This document shows, one piece after another, positions 1 to 8,804 of a stretch of 64,000 bases of DNA (position 1 is the stretch's first letter; the number at the start of each line of letters is the position of its first letter). The notes beneath the pieces were generated by a model. The model made no database searches. It was not told the origin of the DNA and was given only the letters and a program-made list of their open reading frames with translations. This DNA comes from G963662605 sp963662605 (GTDB taxonomy: Bacteria; Bacteroidota; Ignavibacteria; Ignavibacteriales; Ignavibacteriaceae): contig OY759785.1 of assembly GCA_963662605.1 (NCBI GenBank), forward strand, positions 2,418,001 to 2,482,000, given 5' to 3'. The translations under genes were made by a program, and so were the position numbers.

Positions 1-615
1 ATGGTTTTCTCCAATGGTGCGAAGCTTTAAGTATTCTTGTATAACGGCAATTGATTTTGAACCGACCGGTACTATTCTTGTTTTGTTACCTTTTCCAAGA
101 ACCCGTGCAGTTTTTGATTTCAAATCAATATCGGATAATTTCAGTGAGCACAACTCGGAGAGACGCAGAGAACAGCCGTACATCAATTCGAACATAGCGC
201 GGATAAGCGATTTTTCATAGTCGTTATATGTATCCTCACCATGAACCACATCTAAAATGTGAACATATTCTTTTGTGCTGATGATCTCAGGTAATTTTCG
301 GGAGCACTTCGGGTTTTTGATTGCACCTAAAATATTTACATCTATTAAATTATTTCTATATGCAAATCTAAAAAATCCTCTCATAGATGCAAGTTTTCTC
401 GAAATAGTTGTTCGGCTACGCTTCTCCATCACAAGAACCGACAAGTAACTTTTTATATGCCGTAAGCTGACTGACTTGGGATCGGTGACACTTAAAGTTT
501 CCAAATAGGCCATAAATTGCGTAAGATCATTCTTGTAAGCTTCAACCGTTTTGGCAGAATATCTTTTCAGATGTTCTAATTCCTCTAAATAGAGAGCTAC
601 TGCATTACGCAACAT
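1..615 (-). CDS. xerC: Tyrosine recombinase XerC/XerD-like, C-terminus cut off by the window edge
   Basis: Site-specific tyrosine recombinase, probably for chromosome dimer resolution at dif. The 205 visible residues hold the N-terminal SAM-like DNA-binding domain (about 1-90, beginning MLRNAVALYLEELEHLKRYS) and the start of the catalytic domain. The first catalytic Arg is R151 in CSLRLSEL, and the beta-hairpin Lys is K175 in LGKGNKTR. The HxxR box and nucleophilic Tyr lie beyond position 1. The ATG lies 7 bp after the topA stop, so the two genes are probably co-transcribed; topA-xer adjacency is common in bacteria. XerC and XerD cannot be separated from this half, so the symbol is provisional. 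A phage-type integrase is less likely given the housekeeping context. Confidence 0.85.
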   Translation of the reverse strand, partial: MLRNAVALYLEELEHLKRYSAKTVEAYKNDLTQFMAYLETLSVTDPKSVSLRHIKSYLSVLVMEKRSRTTISRKLASMRGFFRFAYRNNLIDVNILGAIKNPKCSRKLPEIISTKEYVHILDVVHGEDTYNDYEKSLIRAMFELMYGCSLRLSELCSLKLSDIDLKSKTARVLGKGNKTRIVPVGSKSIAVIQEYLKLRTIGENH

Positions 616-622
616 AGAAATC

Positions 623-2944
623 CTATTCTTCTATTTCTTCCGGCATCTCTTCAACGACTTCGGTATTGCAAACCGGGCATTTTAAGAATTTTCCTTTTTT
701 CTTGGAATACCACTGTCCCATATAGTTGGAATCGTGGTTCGGACAAGGAGTCATAACCGGCTTTTGCCAGCTGACAAAATCGCATGACGGATATTTGCTG
801 CAACCGTAGAACGGTTTTCTTTTCTTGGTTAGACGTTCAACAACTTCACCGGTTTCGCATTTAGGACAAGGAATTCCGAGTGTTAAATTTTTAACGAAAT
901 CGCAATCAGGGTATTTTTCGCAGCCGATAAAACGTCCAAACTTACCCATACGAATCACTGTGCGGCCTCCGCATTTTTCACACGTTTCGCCCGTATATTC
1001 CGGTTCGGTATTTTCCTGATTAAGCTCTTTCAGCGATTTAATATTTTTGCATTCGGGATAATTCGTACAAGCTAAAAATCTACCGAAACGGCCATACTTA
1101 ATAGCCATCTCAGATCCGCATTTTTCGCAAATAATTTTTTCGGTATTCTGGTCAACACGCACCAATGATTCAGCAAACGGAATATAAAAATCATTGAGTA
1201 CATTGATGTATTCATTTTCACCCTGTGCTATCTGATCCAGCTCACTTTCCATTTTCGCCGTGAATCCGGTATTAATAATCTCGGGGAAATTTTCTACGAG
1301 AACTTTATTGACTTTTTTGCCCAGATTAGTTGGGACGATCTGCCTGTTTTCCTGCTCGACGTATCCCCTTTCAACAATCGTAGAAACGATCATTGAATAG
1401 GTACTTGGTCTTCCGATGCCTTTACTTTCAAGTTCTTTGATAAGCGAGGCCTCTGTATACCGTGGCGCAGGCTTTGTAAAGTGCTGGTGTTTATCGGCCT
1501 CAAGCAGTGACAATGCTCCGCCTTTTTCAAGGTTCTTTGGAATCTTTTCGTTTTTTGAATCACTTCTGTCTTCATCTTTTCTTGTGTCAACTTCCTGAGC
1601 TTCTGTATAAACCCGGGTAAATCCGTCAAACAAGACAGTCTGACCATACGCTTTGAAAAGGAATTCACCGGACTTAATTTCAACTACGGTAGTTTCCAAA
1701 CTTGCCGGTTTCATTTGACAGGAAATGAACCTGTTCCAAATAAGTTGATACAGCTTGAATGCATTATCATCCAGGAATGGACGAACAAATTCGGGAGTAT
1801 ATTTTAATGATGTAGGGCGAATTGCTTCGTGTGCATCCTGCACATTACCGCCCTTTTTCTTATAAACATTTGGTTCTGAAGGAAGATAATCATTTCCGTA
1901 CGACGATGAAATATATTCTCTTGCGTCCGTAACGATATCATCGCTTAAACGAGTTGAATCCGTTCTCATGTATGTAATTAAACCTGCAAGACCTTCATCA
2001 CCTAACTCAACGCCTTCATATAAACGTTGAGCCAACGTCATTGTTTGGCGTGGTCTGAATCGCAGAGCTTTAGACGCTTCTGCCTGCAACGTACTGGTAA
2101 TAAAGGGAGCAGACGGATTTCTCTTTGTTGCTTTGCGAACAATGTTTGAAATAAGAAAATCTTTTCGCTGTTTTATTTGCTCAACAATTTCCTGAGCCTG
2201 ATTTTCGGAGCTTATCCAAACGTGATGTTCTGCAAACTTTTGCATCTCTTCGTCGGTCATAACGGGTTTTGGAGTCACCTTGACTTCCTTACCGTCTATA
2301 CTGAAAAGTTTTGTGTGGATTTCTGATTTATCCGTTGTATTGAAAATACCGGATATTGACCAATACTCGGTTTGAATGAATCGCTCGATTTCCTCTTCAC
2401 GTTCACATACTAAGCGTAATGCAACCGACTGTACACGTCCTGCTGACAAGTTGTTTGAGGAGGAAATAATTGTTTTCCAGAGGAATGGGCTTATCTTATA
2501 TCCGATAATCCTGTCCATAACTCTTCTGGCTCGCTGAGAATGCACCAGATGCCCGTCAATTTCCAGAGGATTATTCATCCCCTTCATAATACCTGTCCTA
2601 GTTATCTCGTTAAATAATACTCTGTGAAGGATAACCGGCTTTTTTGCGCTGAGCAGTTCTGCAATATCCTGCGCAATAGCTTCACCTTCACGGTCAGGAT
2701 CTGTCGCGATGAAGATTTGTTCGCTTTTATTGGCGAGATCCTTGATCTTCTTAATTACATCGCCCTTACCTCTGATATTGACAAACTGGGGCTCGAAACC
2801 TTTTTCGACCTCGACTCCGAGTTTTGTTTTCGGTAGATTTCTTAAATGTCCTACCGTTGCTTCTACAATGTAATTTTTACCCAAATACTTATTAATTGTT
2901 TTAGCTTTAGAAGGAGACTCTACAATAACTAAATTTTTTTTCAT
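623..2944 (-). CDS. topA: DNA topoisomerase I (type IA)
   Basis: Relaxes negatively supercoiled DNA through a transient 5'-phosphotyrosine link. The 773-residue protein starts with a TOPRIM domain (VIVESPSKAKTI at 5-16; acidic TDPDREGE at 81-88). The catalytic Tyr is Y325 in GLITYMRTDSTRLS. The C-terminus carries four zinc-ribbon repeats. Three are standard (CEKCGSEM, CEKCGGRT, CPKCETGE, each closed by YP-x-C); the last is degenerate (CPNH ... CPVC). Length and domain order are normal for bacterial TopA. The ATG follows ybeY by about 20 bp and xerC follows closely, so this looks like one transcription unit. Confidence 0.97.
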   Translation of the reverse strand: MKKNLVIVESPSKAKTINKYLGKNYIVEATVGHLRNLPKTKLGVEVEKGFEPQFVNIRGKGDVIKKIKDLANKSEQIFIATDPDREGEAIAQDIAELLSAKKPVILHRVLFNEITRTGIMKGMNNPLEIDGHLVHSQRARRVMDRIIGYKISPFLWKTIISSSNNLSAGRVQSVALRLVCEREEEIERFIQTEYWSISGIFNTTDKSEIHTKLFSIDGKEVKVTPKPVMTDEEMQKFAEHHVWISSENQAQEIVEQIKQRKDFLISNIVRKATKRNPSAPFITSTLQAEASKALRFRPRQTMTLAQRLYEGVELGDEGLAGLITYMRTDSTRLSDDIVTDAREYISSSYGNDYLPSEPNVYKKKGGNVQDAHEAIRPTSLKYTPEFVRPFLDDNAFKLYQLIWNRFISCQMKPASLETTVVEIKSGEFLFKAYGQTVLFDGFTRVYTEAQEVDTRKDEDRSDSKNEKIPKNLEKGGALSLLEADKHQHFTKPAPRYTEASLIKELESKGIGRPSTYSMIVSTIVERGYVEQENRQIVPTNLGKKVNKVLVENFPEIINTGFTAKMESELDQIAQGENEYINVLNDFYIPFAESLVRVDQNTEKIICEKCGSEMAIKYGRFGRFLACTNYPECKNIKSLKELNQENTEPEYTGETCEKCGGRTVIRMGKFGRFIGCEKYPDCDFVKNLTLGIPCPKCETGEVVERLTKKRKPFYGCSKYPSCDFVSWQKPVMTPCPNHDSNYMGQWYSKKKGKFLKCPVCNTEVVEEMPEEIEE

Positions 2945-2965
2945 ATCATCCTAATTTCAGTAATA

Positions 2966-3394
2966 CTATAAATTTTTAAAACATGTCCGCAGCAGCTTTT
3001 CTTGCTTTACGAACATGGTCTTTCTTTTGGAATCGGTCTGGTCATCGTATCCCATAAGATGCAGTATGCCGTGAATAATTAACCGGACCAACTCATTTTT
3101 AACAGGAACACTAAATTTTTTTGCATTCTCGTGCGCGTCATCAATTGAAATCAATATTTCACCATCCACCATTTTCCCGCCATCACGATAATCGAATGTA
3201 ATAATATCGGTATCGTAATGATGATTCAAGAAAGAAATATTGATATTTCGTAATTCAGCACGCTTGATAAAATTTATCTCTAATGCTTTAACCCGAAAAT
3301 TAAACTCTTTTCTTAAAATAGCAATAACAGTTTCAATTTCTTTTTTCGTAAGTTGAAAATCCTCAGGAATATTTATGCCGATATTTCCAGCCAT
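2966..3394 (-). CDS. ybeY: Endoribonuclease YbeY (rRNA maturation factor)
   Basis: Metal-dependent RNase involved in 16S rRNA 3'-end maturation and ribosome quality control. The 142-residue protein has the family motif near its end: H108-G-I-L-H112-L-M-G-Y-D-D118. In Escherichia coli YbeY the last position is the third zinc-binding His; here it is Asp. Bacteroidota homologues, as I recall them, also lack this His, so the change is probably lineage-typical and not inactivating. The ATG abuts the stop of the carbonic-anhydrase-like gene upstream, which argues for translational coupling. Confidence 0.92.
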   Translation of the reverse strand: MAGNIGINIPEDFQLTKKEIETVIAILRKEFNFRVKALEINFIKRAELRNINISFLNHHYDTDIITFDYRDGGKMVDGEILISIDDAHENAKKFSVPVKNELVRLIIHGILHLMGYDDQTDSKRKTMFVKQEKLLRTCFKNL

Positions 3395-3937
3395 TTATTT
3401 ACCTTCTTTCAGTTTAGACGAATATTCCATGTAATGATGTGCAGATATTTCAAAATAATTAATTTCTTCTTCTGTCAAATCACGAACAACTTTAGCCGGT
3501 ACGCCTGCAACTAATTTACCGGTAGGAACCACAAAATTCGGTTTTACCACAGAACCGGCGGCGACCATTGACTTTGTTTGAACAACTGCACCATCAAGAA
3601 CCGTGGCATTCATACCTATCAATGTACTATCCTCAATAACACAAGCATGGATACAGGCTTTATGTCCGATTGTTACTCCTGATCCAATAATAGCCGGTTT
3701 ATTCTTACTTACATGGATAACTGTACCATCCTGTATATTTGAGCCGGAACCAATAGATATATATTCAATGTCACCGCGAATTACACAGTTGTACCAGACA
3801 CTCGAATCTTTACCGATTCTAACGTCACCGATTATTTTTGCGCCTGAGGCTAGAAAAACTGATTCGTCAATCTGCGGCGATAACCCTTCATAACTGAAAA
3901 TTTGTTTTTCACTTAATGATACTTTGGCGGCATCCAT
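3395..3937 (-). CDS. Gamma-carbonic anhydrase-like hexapeptide-repeat protein (YrdA/PaaY type)
   Basis: Left-handed beta-helix protein of the gamma-carbonic-anhydrase/transferase superfamily. The 180 residues contain repeated hexapeptides (GSNIQDGTVIHV, GSGVTIGHKACIHACVI, LIGMNATVLDGAVV), and His residues in IHV, GHKACIHA and nearby could bind metal as in YrdA. Some relatives are active carbonic anhydrases and others are not, so activity is open. I chose the ATG at 3937 because GGAAG lies about 9 nt upstream; a TTG at 3952 would also be in frame. The start lies inside the 3' end of the DUF3108 gene, a 25-nt overlap in a different frame. Confidence 0.85.
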   Translation of the reverse strand: MDAAKVSLSEKQIFSYEGLSPQIDESVFLASGAKIIGDVRIGKDSSVWYNCVIRGDIEYISIGSGSNIQDGTVIHVSKNKPAIIGSGVTIGHKACIHACVIEDSTLIGMNATVLDGAVVQTKSMVAAGSVVKPNFVVPTGKLVAGVPAKVVRDLTEEEINYFEISAHHYMEYSSKLKEGK

Positions 3938-4734
3938 CCCGGTTTCTTCCAACTAATTAATTCAACAGTAACTCTTCCGATGATGACATTAAGTTTAGCA
4001 ATAACCGGTATACCGGCATCATCATCGGTAAACCATCCCTCAAAATAACCGGTCAAGCCATAAACACTAACAAAATTTGTTTCACCGTCCAGATGCTTAA
4101 CTGCAATATCGTAATTGACGGCATCAATATGCGCCTTTTCGCTATTATCATAAAAATTAATCTTCGCGTAAACGTGTTTCTCATTCACCAGACACGGAAG
4201 ATTTACGGATTTCTTACTTCCGGCAAAAGCCCTTGCATAGTAAAAGATGGAAAGCCCATCCTGAAAAGGCTGCTGCGAATATCCGGTGCTATCCGTCCAC
4301 AGTTCATAAGGATTAACTTTTCCCTGCCGGACTTTTACCTTCGCTCCCGCGTGGTCATATGTGTAATCGGTAAAGGTCGTGTATTCCTTTTTTCTGACTA
4401 ACCCCTTGAAATAATTCGAGAAAATTGCATCGTTAAAACGTGTTTCATAGATCATGTGCAAATCAACAAAAGGTATTCCCGAATATGAGTCCATATAAGC
4501 GACAGCATTGTAAACCGGCTTACCATTAATCATTTTCTTTGAAAGCACTTTGAACTTTATCTCTCCAAATTTCAGAAGATAGTACTTGACGACATATGTT
4601 AACTCTTCGCCGACTGCAAAGTCACGCGGACCTGTAAAAGAAAATGCTATTTCATTTGGTTTCGCCTCAATGCGGTGCATGGGTGAAACTAAAAGAAATA
4701 GCACCAAAAATAAAACAGGAATTTTTCTTGCCAT
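3913..4734 (-). CDS. DUF3108 secreted protein
   Basis: Exported protein of unknown function, 273 residues. An N-terminal signal peptide is clear (MARKIPVLFLVLFLLVSPMH, cleavage probably near IEAKP). The mature part begins with the family's usual block around FAVGEELTYVVKYYLLKFGEIKF and continues as a predicted beta-rich domain (Y-E-T-R-F, then several KVRQGKVN-type strands). DUF3108 proteins are periplasmic or outer-membrane-associated in many Gram-negatives, without an established role. The gene overlaps the S41 protease start by 1 nt (TAATG type), so it is translationally linked to an exported protease. Confidence 0.85.
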   Translation of the reverse strand: MARKIPVLFLVLFLLVSPMHRIEAKPNEIAFSFTGPRDFAVGEELTYVVKYYLLKFGEIKFKVLSKKMINGKPVYNAVAYMDSYSGIPFVDLHMIYETRFNDAIFSNYFKGLVRKKEYTTFTDYTYDHAGAKVKVRQGKVNPYELWTDSTGYSQQPFQDGLSIFYYARAFAGSKKSVNLPCLVNEKHVYAKINFYDNSEKAHIDAVNYDIAVKHLDGETNFVSVYGLTGYFEGWFTDDDAGIPVIAKLNVIIGRVTVELISWKKPGWMPPKYH

Positions 4735-6338
4735 TATTTTGAATAAACCATTTCGTGTGCTTTATCAAACAAAGACAACGACTTAGCAATCTGTTTATCA
4801 CTCTTGAGCATAACCATATACCAGCCTTCATTTTTCCAATAGTTACGTGCAACGTAAGCTTTTAGGCGCGCCAGGATATACTCACGATCTTTATCAATAT
4901 CTTTTTCATCAACTTTGATTTCTTTAGCTTTCGCCATTTCAAGAAAGTCATTCAAGTCACTTTTTGAAAATGAGAAATCACGTTCAAATTTCGACAGATC
5001 ATTCTTATATTCACTCTGAAGTTCTTTGCCGTGCAGATCAAGATATTTCAGGATGTAAACATAAAATAAATTTTTCCGAAGCAAAGCAGCCGTCAATTCT
5101 GTTACCTTATCGGATTTTACAATATAATCCGGGGTGATACCGCCGCCGCCGTAAACCGTTCTACCCTTTCCCGTCTTAAATGCGGGTCTCGCAGTATCCT
5201 TCTCGGTTTTATGGACGAAATTTTCTCCTTCGTTCTCATCCCGTTCCATGGCTTCTTCGTAATATTTCTGCTTATCGGTATATTTTCTTTGGATAAGCCT
5301 ACCTGAAGGGGTAAAATACTGAGCAATAGTTAACCGGAGTGCGCTGCCGTCCGGAAGTGGAAATTGGCGCTGTACTAAACCCTTGCCGAATGATGTTTCA
5401 CCGATAATCAACCCCCTATCCCAGTCCTGAATCGCACCGGAAACAATTTCACTTGCAGAGGCGCTGCCACGATTAATCATGACAATAAGAGGAAGTTTTT
5501 CATACTCTGATGGCTCGGATGCCGTATATGTTTCATCAAATTCTTTGCGTCTGCCTTTCGTATATACGATCATTTTATTACCGTCAATAAAAAGGTCGGC
5601 AATTTGAAATGCCTGATTTAAATACCCGCCAGGATTATTACGCAGATCCAGAATAAGTTGCTTCATACCGTGAGCTTTAAGGTCTTTTAAAGCCTCCAGT
5701 AATTCTTCAGTAGTCTTTTCCGCAAACCTTGAGACACTCACATATCCGGTTGTTTTATCCATCATAAAATGCGTATCAACCGAATACAGAGGAATTTTAT
5801 CCCTTATTATTTCATAATCAATAAGATCTTTCACGCCTTGTCTTGATACAAGAACGTTAACCTTTGTACCGGCTTTGCCGCGAAGTTTTTTTCGTACGTC
5901 GTCATTATTAATACCGATGCACGATTTACCGTCTATCTTAACGATTCTGTCACCGGACATAATTCCTAAGGCTTCGCTTGGTCCGCCGGTTATTGGAGAA
6001 ACAACGGTCAATGTATCGTTAACAACTTGAAATTCAATGCCGACACCTTCAAAATCGCCACGAAATTCCTCCTCTACGGCTTTCATTTCTTTTGCAGGGA
6101 TATAAACAGAATGCGGATCTAATTCATCAAGCATTCCCTTAATGGCGCTTTCAACGAGCTTTTGCGAATCAATCTCTTCTACATAATATTTTTGCGTATA
6201 GGTCAGGACATCATTGAATTTTTGCAAATTCTCTCTGAGATTATCACCTGACATTGCTTTTTGAATCTGCGTACCGAGCAGAATGCCTACTGCAAGAATT
6301 GTAACTAAGATGGGAAATTTTACGCTTTTAAACTGCAT
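4734..6338 (-). CDS. ctpA: C-terminal processing peptidase, S41 family
   Basis: Periplasmic serine protease of the Ctp/Prc/TSP family, which cleaves near C-termini of envelope proteins. The 534 residues comprise an N-terminal membrane anchor/signal (about 8-24), a helical lead-in, a PDZ domain (about 95-165, with GVGIEF and GIMSGDRIVKIDGK) and the peptidase core. The catalytic Ser lies in GSASASE at 291-297, and the general-base Lys is K319 in GETSFGKG. The C-terminal extension is about 150 residues. It is the first gene after a 171-bp gap, so a promoter probably lies between 6339 and 6509. The symbol is generic for the family. Confidence 0.94.
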   Translation of the reverse strand: MQFKSVKFPILVTILAVGILLGTQIQKAMSGDNLRENLQKFNDVLTYTQKYYVEEIDSQKLVESAIKGMLDELDPHSVYIPAKEMKAVEEEFRGDFEGVGIEFQVVNDTLTVVSPITGGPSEALGIMSGDRIVKIDGKSCIGINNDDVRKKLRGKAGTKVNVLVSRQGVKDLIDYEIIRDKIPLYSVDTHFMMDKTTGYVSVSRFAEKTTEELLEALKDLKAHGMKQLILDLRNNPGGYLNQAFQIADLFIDGNKMIVYTKGRRKEFDETYTASEPSEYEKLPLIVMINRGSASASEIVSGAIQDWDRGLIIGETSFGKGLVQRQFPLPDGSALRLTIAQYFTPSGRLIQRKYTDKQKYYEEAMERDENEGENFVHKTEKDTARPAFKTGKGRTVYGGGGITPDYIVKSDKVTELTAALLRKNLFYVYILKYLDLHGKELQSEYKNDLSKFERDFSFSKSDLNDFLEMAKAKEIKVDEKDIDKDREYILARLKAYVARNYWKNEGWYMVMLKSDKQIAKSLSLFDKAHEMVYSK

Positions 6339-6509
6339 TTTTCTCCTTTTTCACACTCAAACTTTATTTCAAGACTAACTAAATCAATAAACCATTCTAT
6401 CAAATTCACACAAAAACCAACAAATTCTCAAAAACTATTCATTTCCGTCCCGTGAAACATAACTCCGAAAATATAAATAATCAAGAATATATCTCTGCCC
6501 ACTTTCAGA

Positions 6510-7232
6510 TCATCGGACTTGTTCCCAAATTCGTGATGATGATTTTTTTGCTACGACAATTGAGAACGAATTAGTGAACCATGATAATATCACCCGCATA
6601 TAGCCCATTTTACGATAACGTCTCGGGGATTCAAAAATTTTCAAATTCCAATCAAATAATATACGGCCGCCTTTTGCGATGCGCTTGTATAAGTCCCAAT
6701 CTTCTCCGGCGACCAATTTTTCATTATATCCACCGACCGCCTGAAACACATTTCGTTTAACTATATTACACTCGCCTCTTCCCATACCCACACCAAAAAC
6801 ATTCAGCGAGTAGAAGTAGAGATTACAGAATCCGTGAAATAAAGTATCTTTAAAACAAGCCTCTTCCGGAAAGGTTTCCACCACACACGTCATTGCCAGG
6901 TATTCCGAGTTTCTGAAATACTTATCAATCGTGTGGAAAAACGGAACCGGATTCTGGATGCGGACATCGGCATTCATGAATATTAATATATCTCCGGACG
7001 CATCTATTGAGCCGCGATTTCTGCCGACGGCAATATTGTCGCAGGGATCTGAATAAGGAATTACCTTATCCGCTTTAGCCCGGGCAATTTCGATAGTTTT
7101 ATCTTTACTGCCTCCATCGGAAACAATAACCTCATAATTGAACTCCCGGCGTAATTCCGGAGCATTAAGCTGCTCTAATAATTTCGGCAGCAAGACTTCT
7201 TCATTGAGAGTCGGAATAATTATACTGATCAT
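6510..7232 (-). CDS. Family 2 glycosyltransferase
   Basis: Cytoplasmic GT-A fold glycosyltransferase that would move a sugar from a nucleotide donor onto an unknown acceptor. The 240-residue protein opens with the typical MISIIIPTLNEE strand, then VSDGGSKDKT, and has a metal-binding acidic motif in FMNADVRI. A GEDWDLYKRI motif matches the usual ED region. There is no convincing membrane anchor apart from a weak hydrophobic stretch near the end. It lies 46 bp after lysS with no linked polysaccharide genes, so the substrate cannot be inferred. TIGR04283-type or rSAM-linked GT2 proteins are alternatives. Confidence 0.88.
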   Translation of the reverse strand: MISIIIPTLNEEVLLPKLLEQLNAPELRREFNYEVIVSDGGSKDKTIEIARAKADKVIPYSDPCDNIAVGRNRGSIDASGDILIFMNADVRIQNPVPFFHTIDKYFRNSEYLAMTCVVETFPEEACFKDTLFHGFCNLYFYSLNVFGVGMGRGECNIVKRNVFQAVGGYNEKLVAGEDWDLYKRIAKGGRILFDWNLKIFESPRRYRKMGYMRVILSWFTNSFSIVVAKKSSSRIWEQVR

Positions 7233-7278
7233 AAACCGGAATTCATTTGTGGAAGAAGTATACCCGATTTTACATTGA

Positions 7279-8790
7279 TCATTTCTCTGGCTTCATTTGT
7301 GGGAAAAACAGTACGTCGCGAATTGAAGTCTGACCGGTCAATAGCATGACTAACCTATCAACACCGATTCCGAGTCCGGCTGTTGGCGGCATGCCATACT
7401 CAAGAGCGCGTACAAAATCTTCATCAACCTGTTGAGCTTCTTCATCGCCTAAGTCAAGAGCTTTCTTCTGCTCAAGGAAACGTTGATGCTGATCTATCGG
7501 ATCATTTAATTCGCTGAACGCGTTACAAATTTCACGTCCGGCAACAAATCCCTCAAACCGTTCAACAAGCCCTGCTTTTTCACGGTGCTTCTTTGCTAAT
7601 GGAGATGTTTCAACGGGGTAGTCAGTCAAGAAGGTTGGCTGAATCAATGTCGGTTGTACGGTCACTTCGAATATTTCATCAATAATTTTGCCACGGCTTT
7701 GTTTGCCTGTAATTTCAATATGATAAGATTTCGCAAGCGCGGTCAATTCCTCATCAGATATAACAGAGACATCCTTGCCTGTTTTTTCGAGCAAAGCATC
7801 AACCATAGAAACTCTATTCCATGGTGCTTTGAAATCAATCTCATATCCGTCAAAGTTAAACTTCAAGGTACCGAATACTTTCGTACAGATAGCCTCAAAC
7901 ATATTTTCAACAAACTCCATCATCCAGAAGTAATCTTTGTACGCGACGTAGACTTCCATCATGGTGAATTCAGGATTATGGGTTTTATCCATTCCTTCGT
8001 TTCTGAAATCTTTGGATATTTCGTAAACACCATCGAAGCCGCCGACGATCAATCTTTTTAAGAACAATTCATCAGCAATTCTTAAATAGAATGGAATATC
8101 AAGTGCGTTATGATGAGTAATAAACGGTCGGGCAGATGCTCCGCCGTATAAGGACTGTAAGACCGGAGTTTCGACTTCAAGAATACCCTGAGTATCAAGA
8201 AACTGTCTCATAGTCGTAATGATTCTTGATCTCTTATAAAAAACATCCTTAACTTCCGGATTGACGATCAGATCAACATAACGCTGACGGTATCGTAATT
8301 CTTTATCGGCGAACTGATCAAAAACGACTTTATTACCTGCTTCGTCAACCAATTCCTTGGCAATCGGAATAGGACGCAGGGATTTAGTGAGCAGCTTAAG
8401 GCTTTGCACATGTACAGATACTTCACCGGTTTTTGTCTTGAACACGAAACCCTTCGCACCGACGATATCACCGATGTCCATAAGCTTAAAGTTTTCGTAT
8501 TCTTCACCGATTTCATCACGTTTCAGATAGATTTGAATTTTACCCAAACCGTCCTGAAGATGGGCAAAAGAAGCTTTTCCCATACGGCGAATCGCCATAA
8601 TGCGGCCCGCGATTGAGACTTCCCTTTTCGGCTCTTCATCTTCTTTGTAATTTTCTTTTACATCAGACGAATTGCTGTTCACCTCATAACCATAAGCAAA
8701 AGGAAGAACGCCTTTATTTTTTAACTCTTCTAATTCTTCTAATCGTCTCTTTATGAGTACATTAACATCTTCTTGAATGTTTTCCTGCAC
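7279..8790 (-). CDS. lysS: Lysine--tRNA ligase, class II
   Basis: Charges tRNA-Lys. The 503-residue protein has the N-terminal OB-fold anticodon-binding domain (about 55-160, including VSIAGRIMAIRRMGKASF) and the class II catalytic domain. Motif 2 appears as ISKDFRNEGMDKTHNPEF and motif 3 as GLGIGVDRLVMLLTG near the C-terminus. Length is normal for bacterial LysRS. The start is a GTG, chosen because GGAG sits 8 nt upstream and an N-terminal acidic lead (QENIQEDVN) precedes the RRLEELEEL helix. It follows dacB by 14 bp. No T-box or riboswitch leader is seen, as expected inside an operon. Confidence 0.97.
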   Translation of the reverse strand: MQENIQEDVNVLIKRRLEELEELKNKGVLPFAYGYEVNSNSSDVKENYKEDEEPKREVSIAGRIMAIRRMGKASFAHLQDGLGKIQIYLKRDEIGEEYENFKLMDIGDIVGAKGFVFKTKTGEVSVHVQSLKLLTKSLRPIPIAKELVDEAGNKVVFDQFADKELRYRQRYVDLIVNPEVKDVFYKRSRIITTMRQFLDTQGILEVETPVLQSLYGGASARPFITHHNALDIPFYLRIADELFLKRLIVGGFDGVYEISKDFRNEGMDKTHNPEFTMMEVYVAYKDYFWMMEFVENMFEAICTKVFGTLKFNFDGYEIDFKAPWNRVSMVDALLEKTGKDVSVISDEELTALAKSYHIEITGKQSRGKIIDEIFEVTVQPTLIQPTFLTDYPVETSPLAKKHREKAGLVERFEGFVAGREICNAFSELNDPIDQHQRFLEQKKALDLGDEEAQQVDEDFVRALEYGMPPTAGLGIGVDRLVMLLTGQTSIRDVLFFPQMKPEK

Positions 8791-8804
8791 GAATCTAACT
8801 CCAT

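Noticed and set aside
3913..3937. Overlap of carbonic-anhydrase-like and DUF3108 genes as a possible frameshift
   Set aside because: Both proteins are complete with normal ends and belong to different families; it is an ordinary gene overlap.
6445..6460. A possible parS half-site (CGTGAAACA)
   Set aside because: Only 12 of 16 positions match the parS consensus, the left arm is poor, and it is 45 kb from parAB; chance is likely.
7279..8790. A T-box or lysine riboswitch for lysS
   Set aside because: Only 14 bp separate lysS from dacB, so there is no room for a leader.
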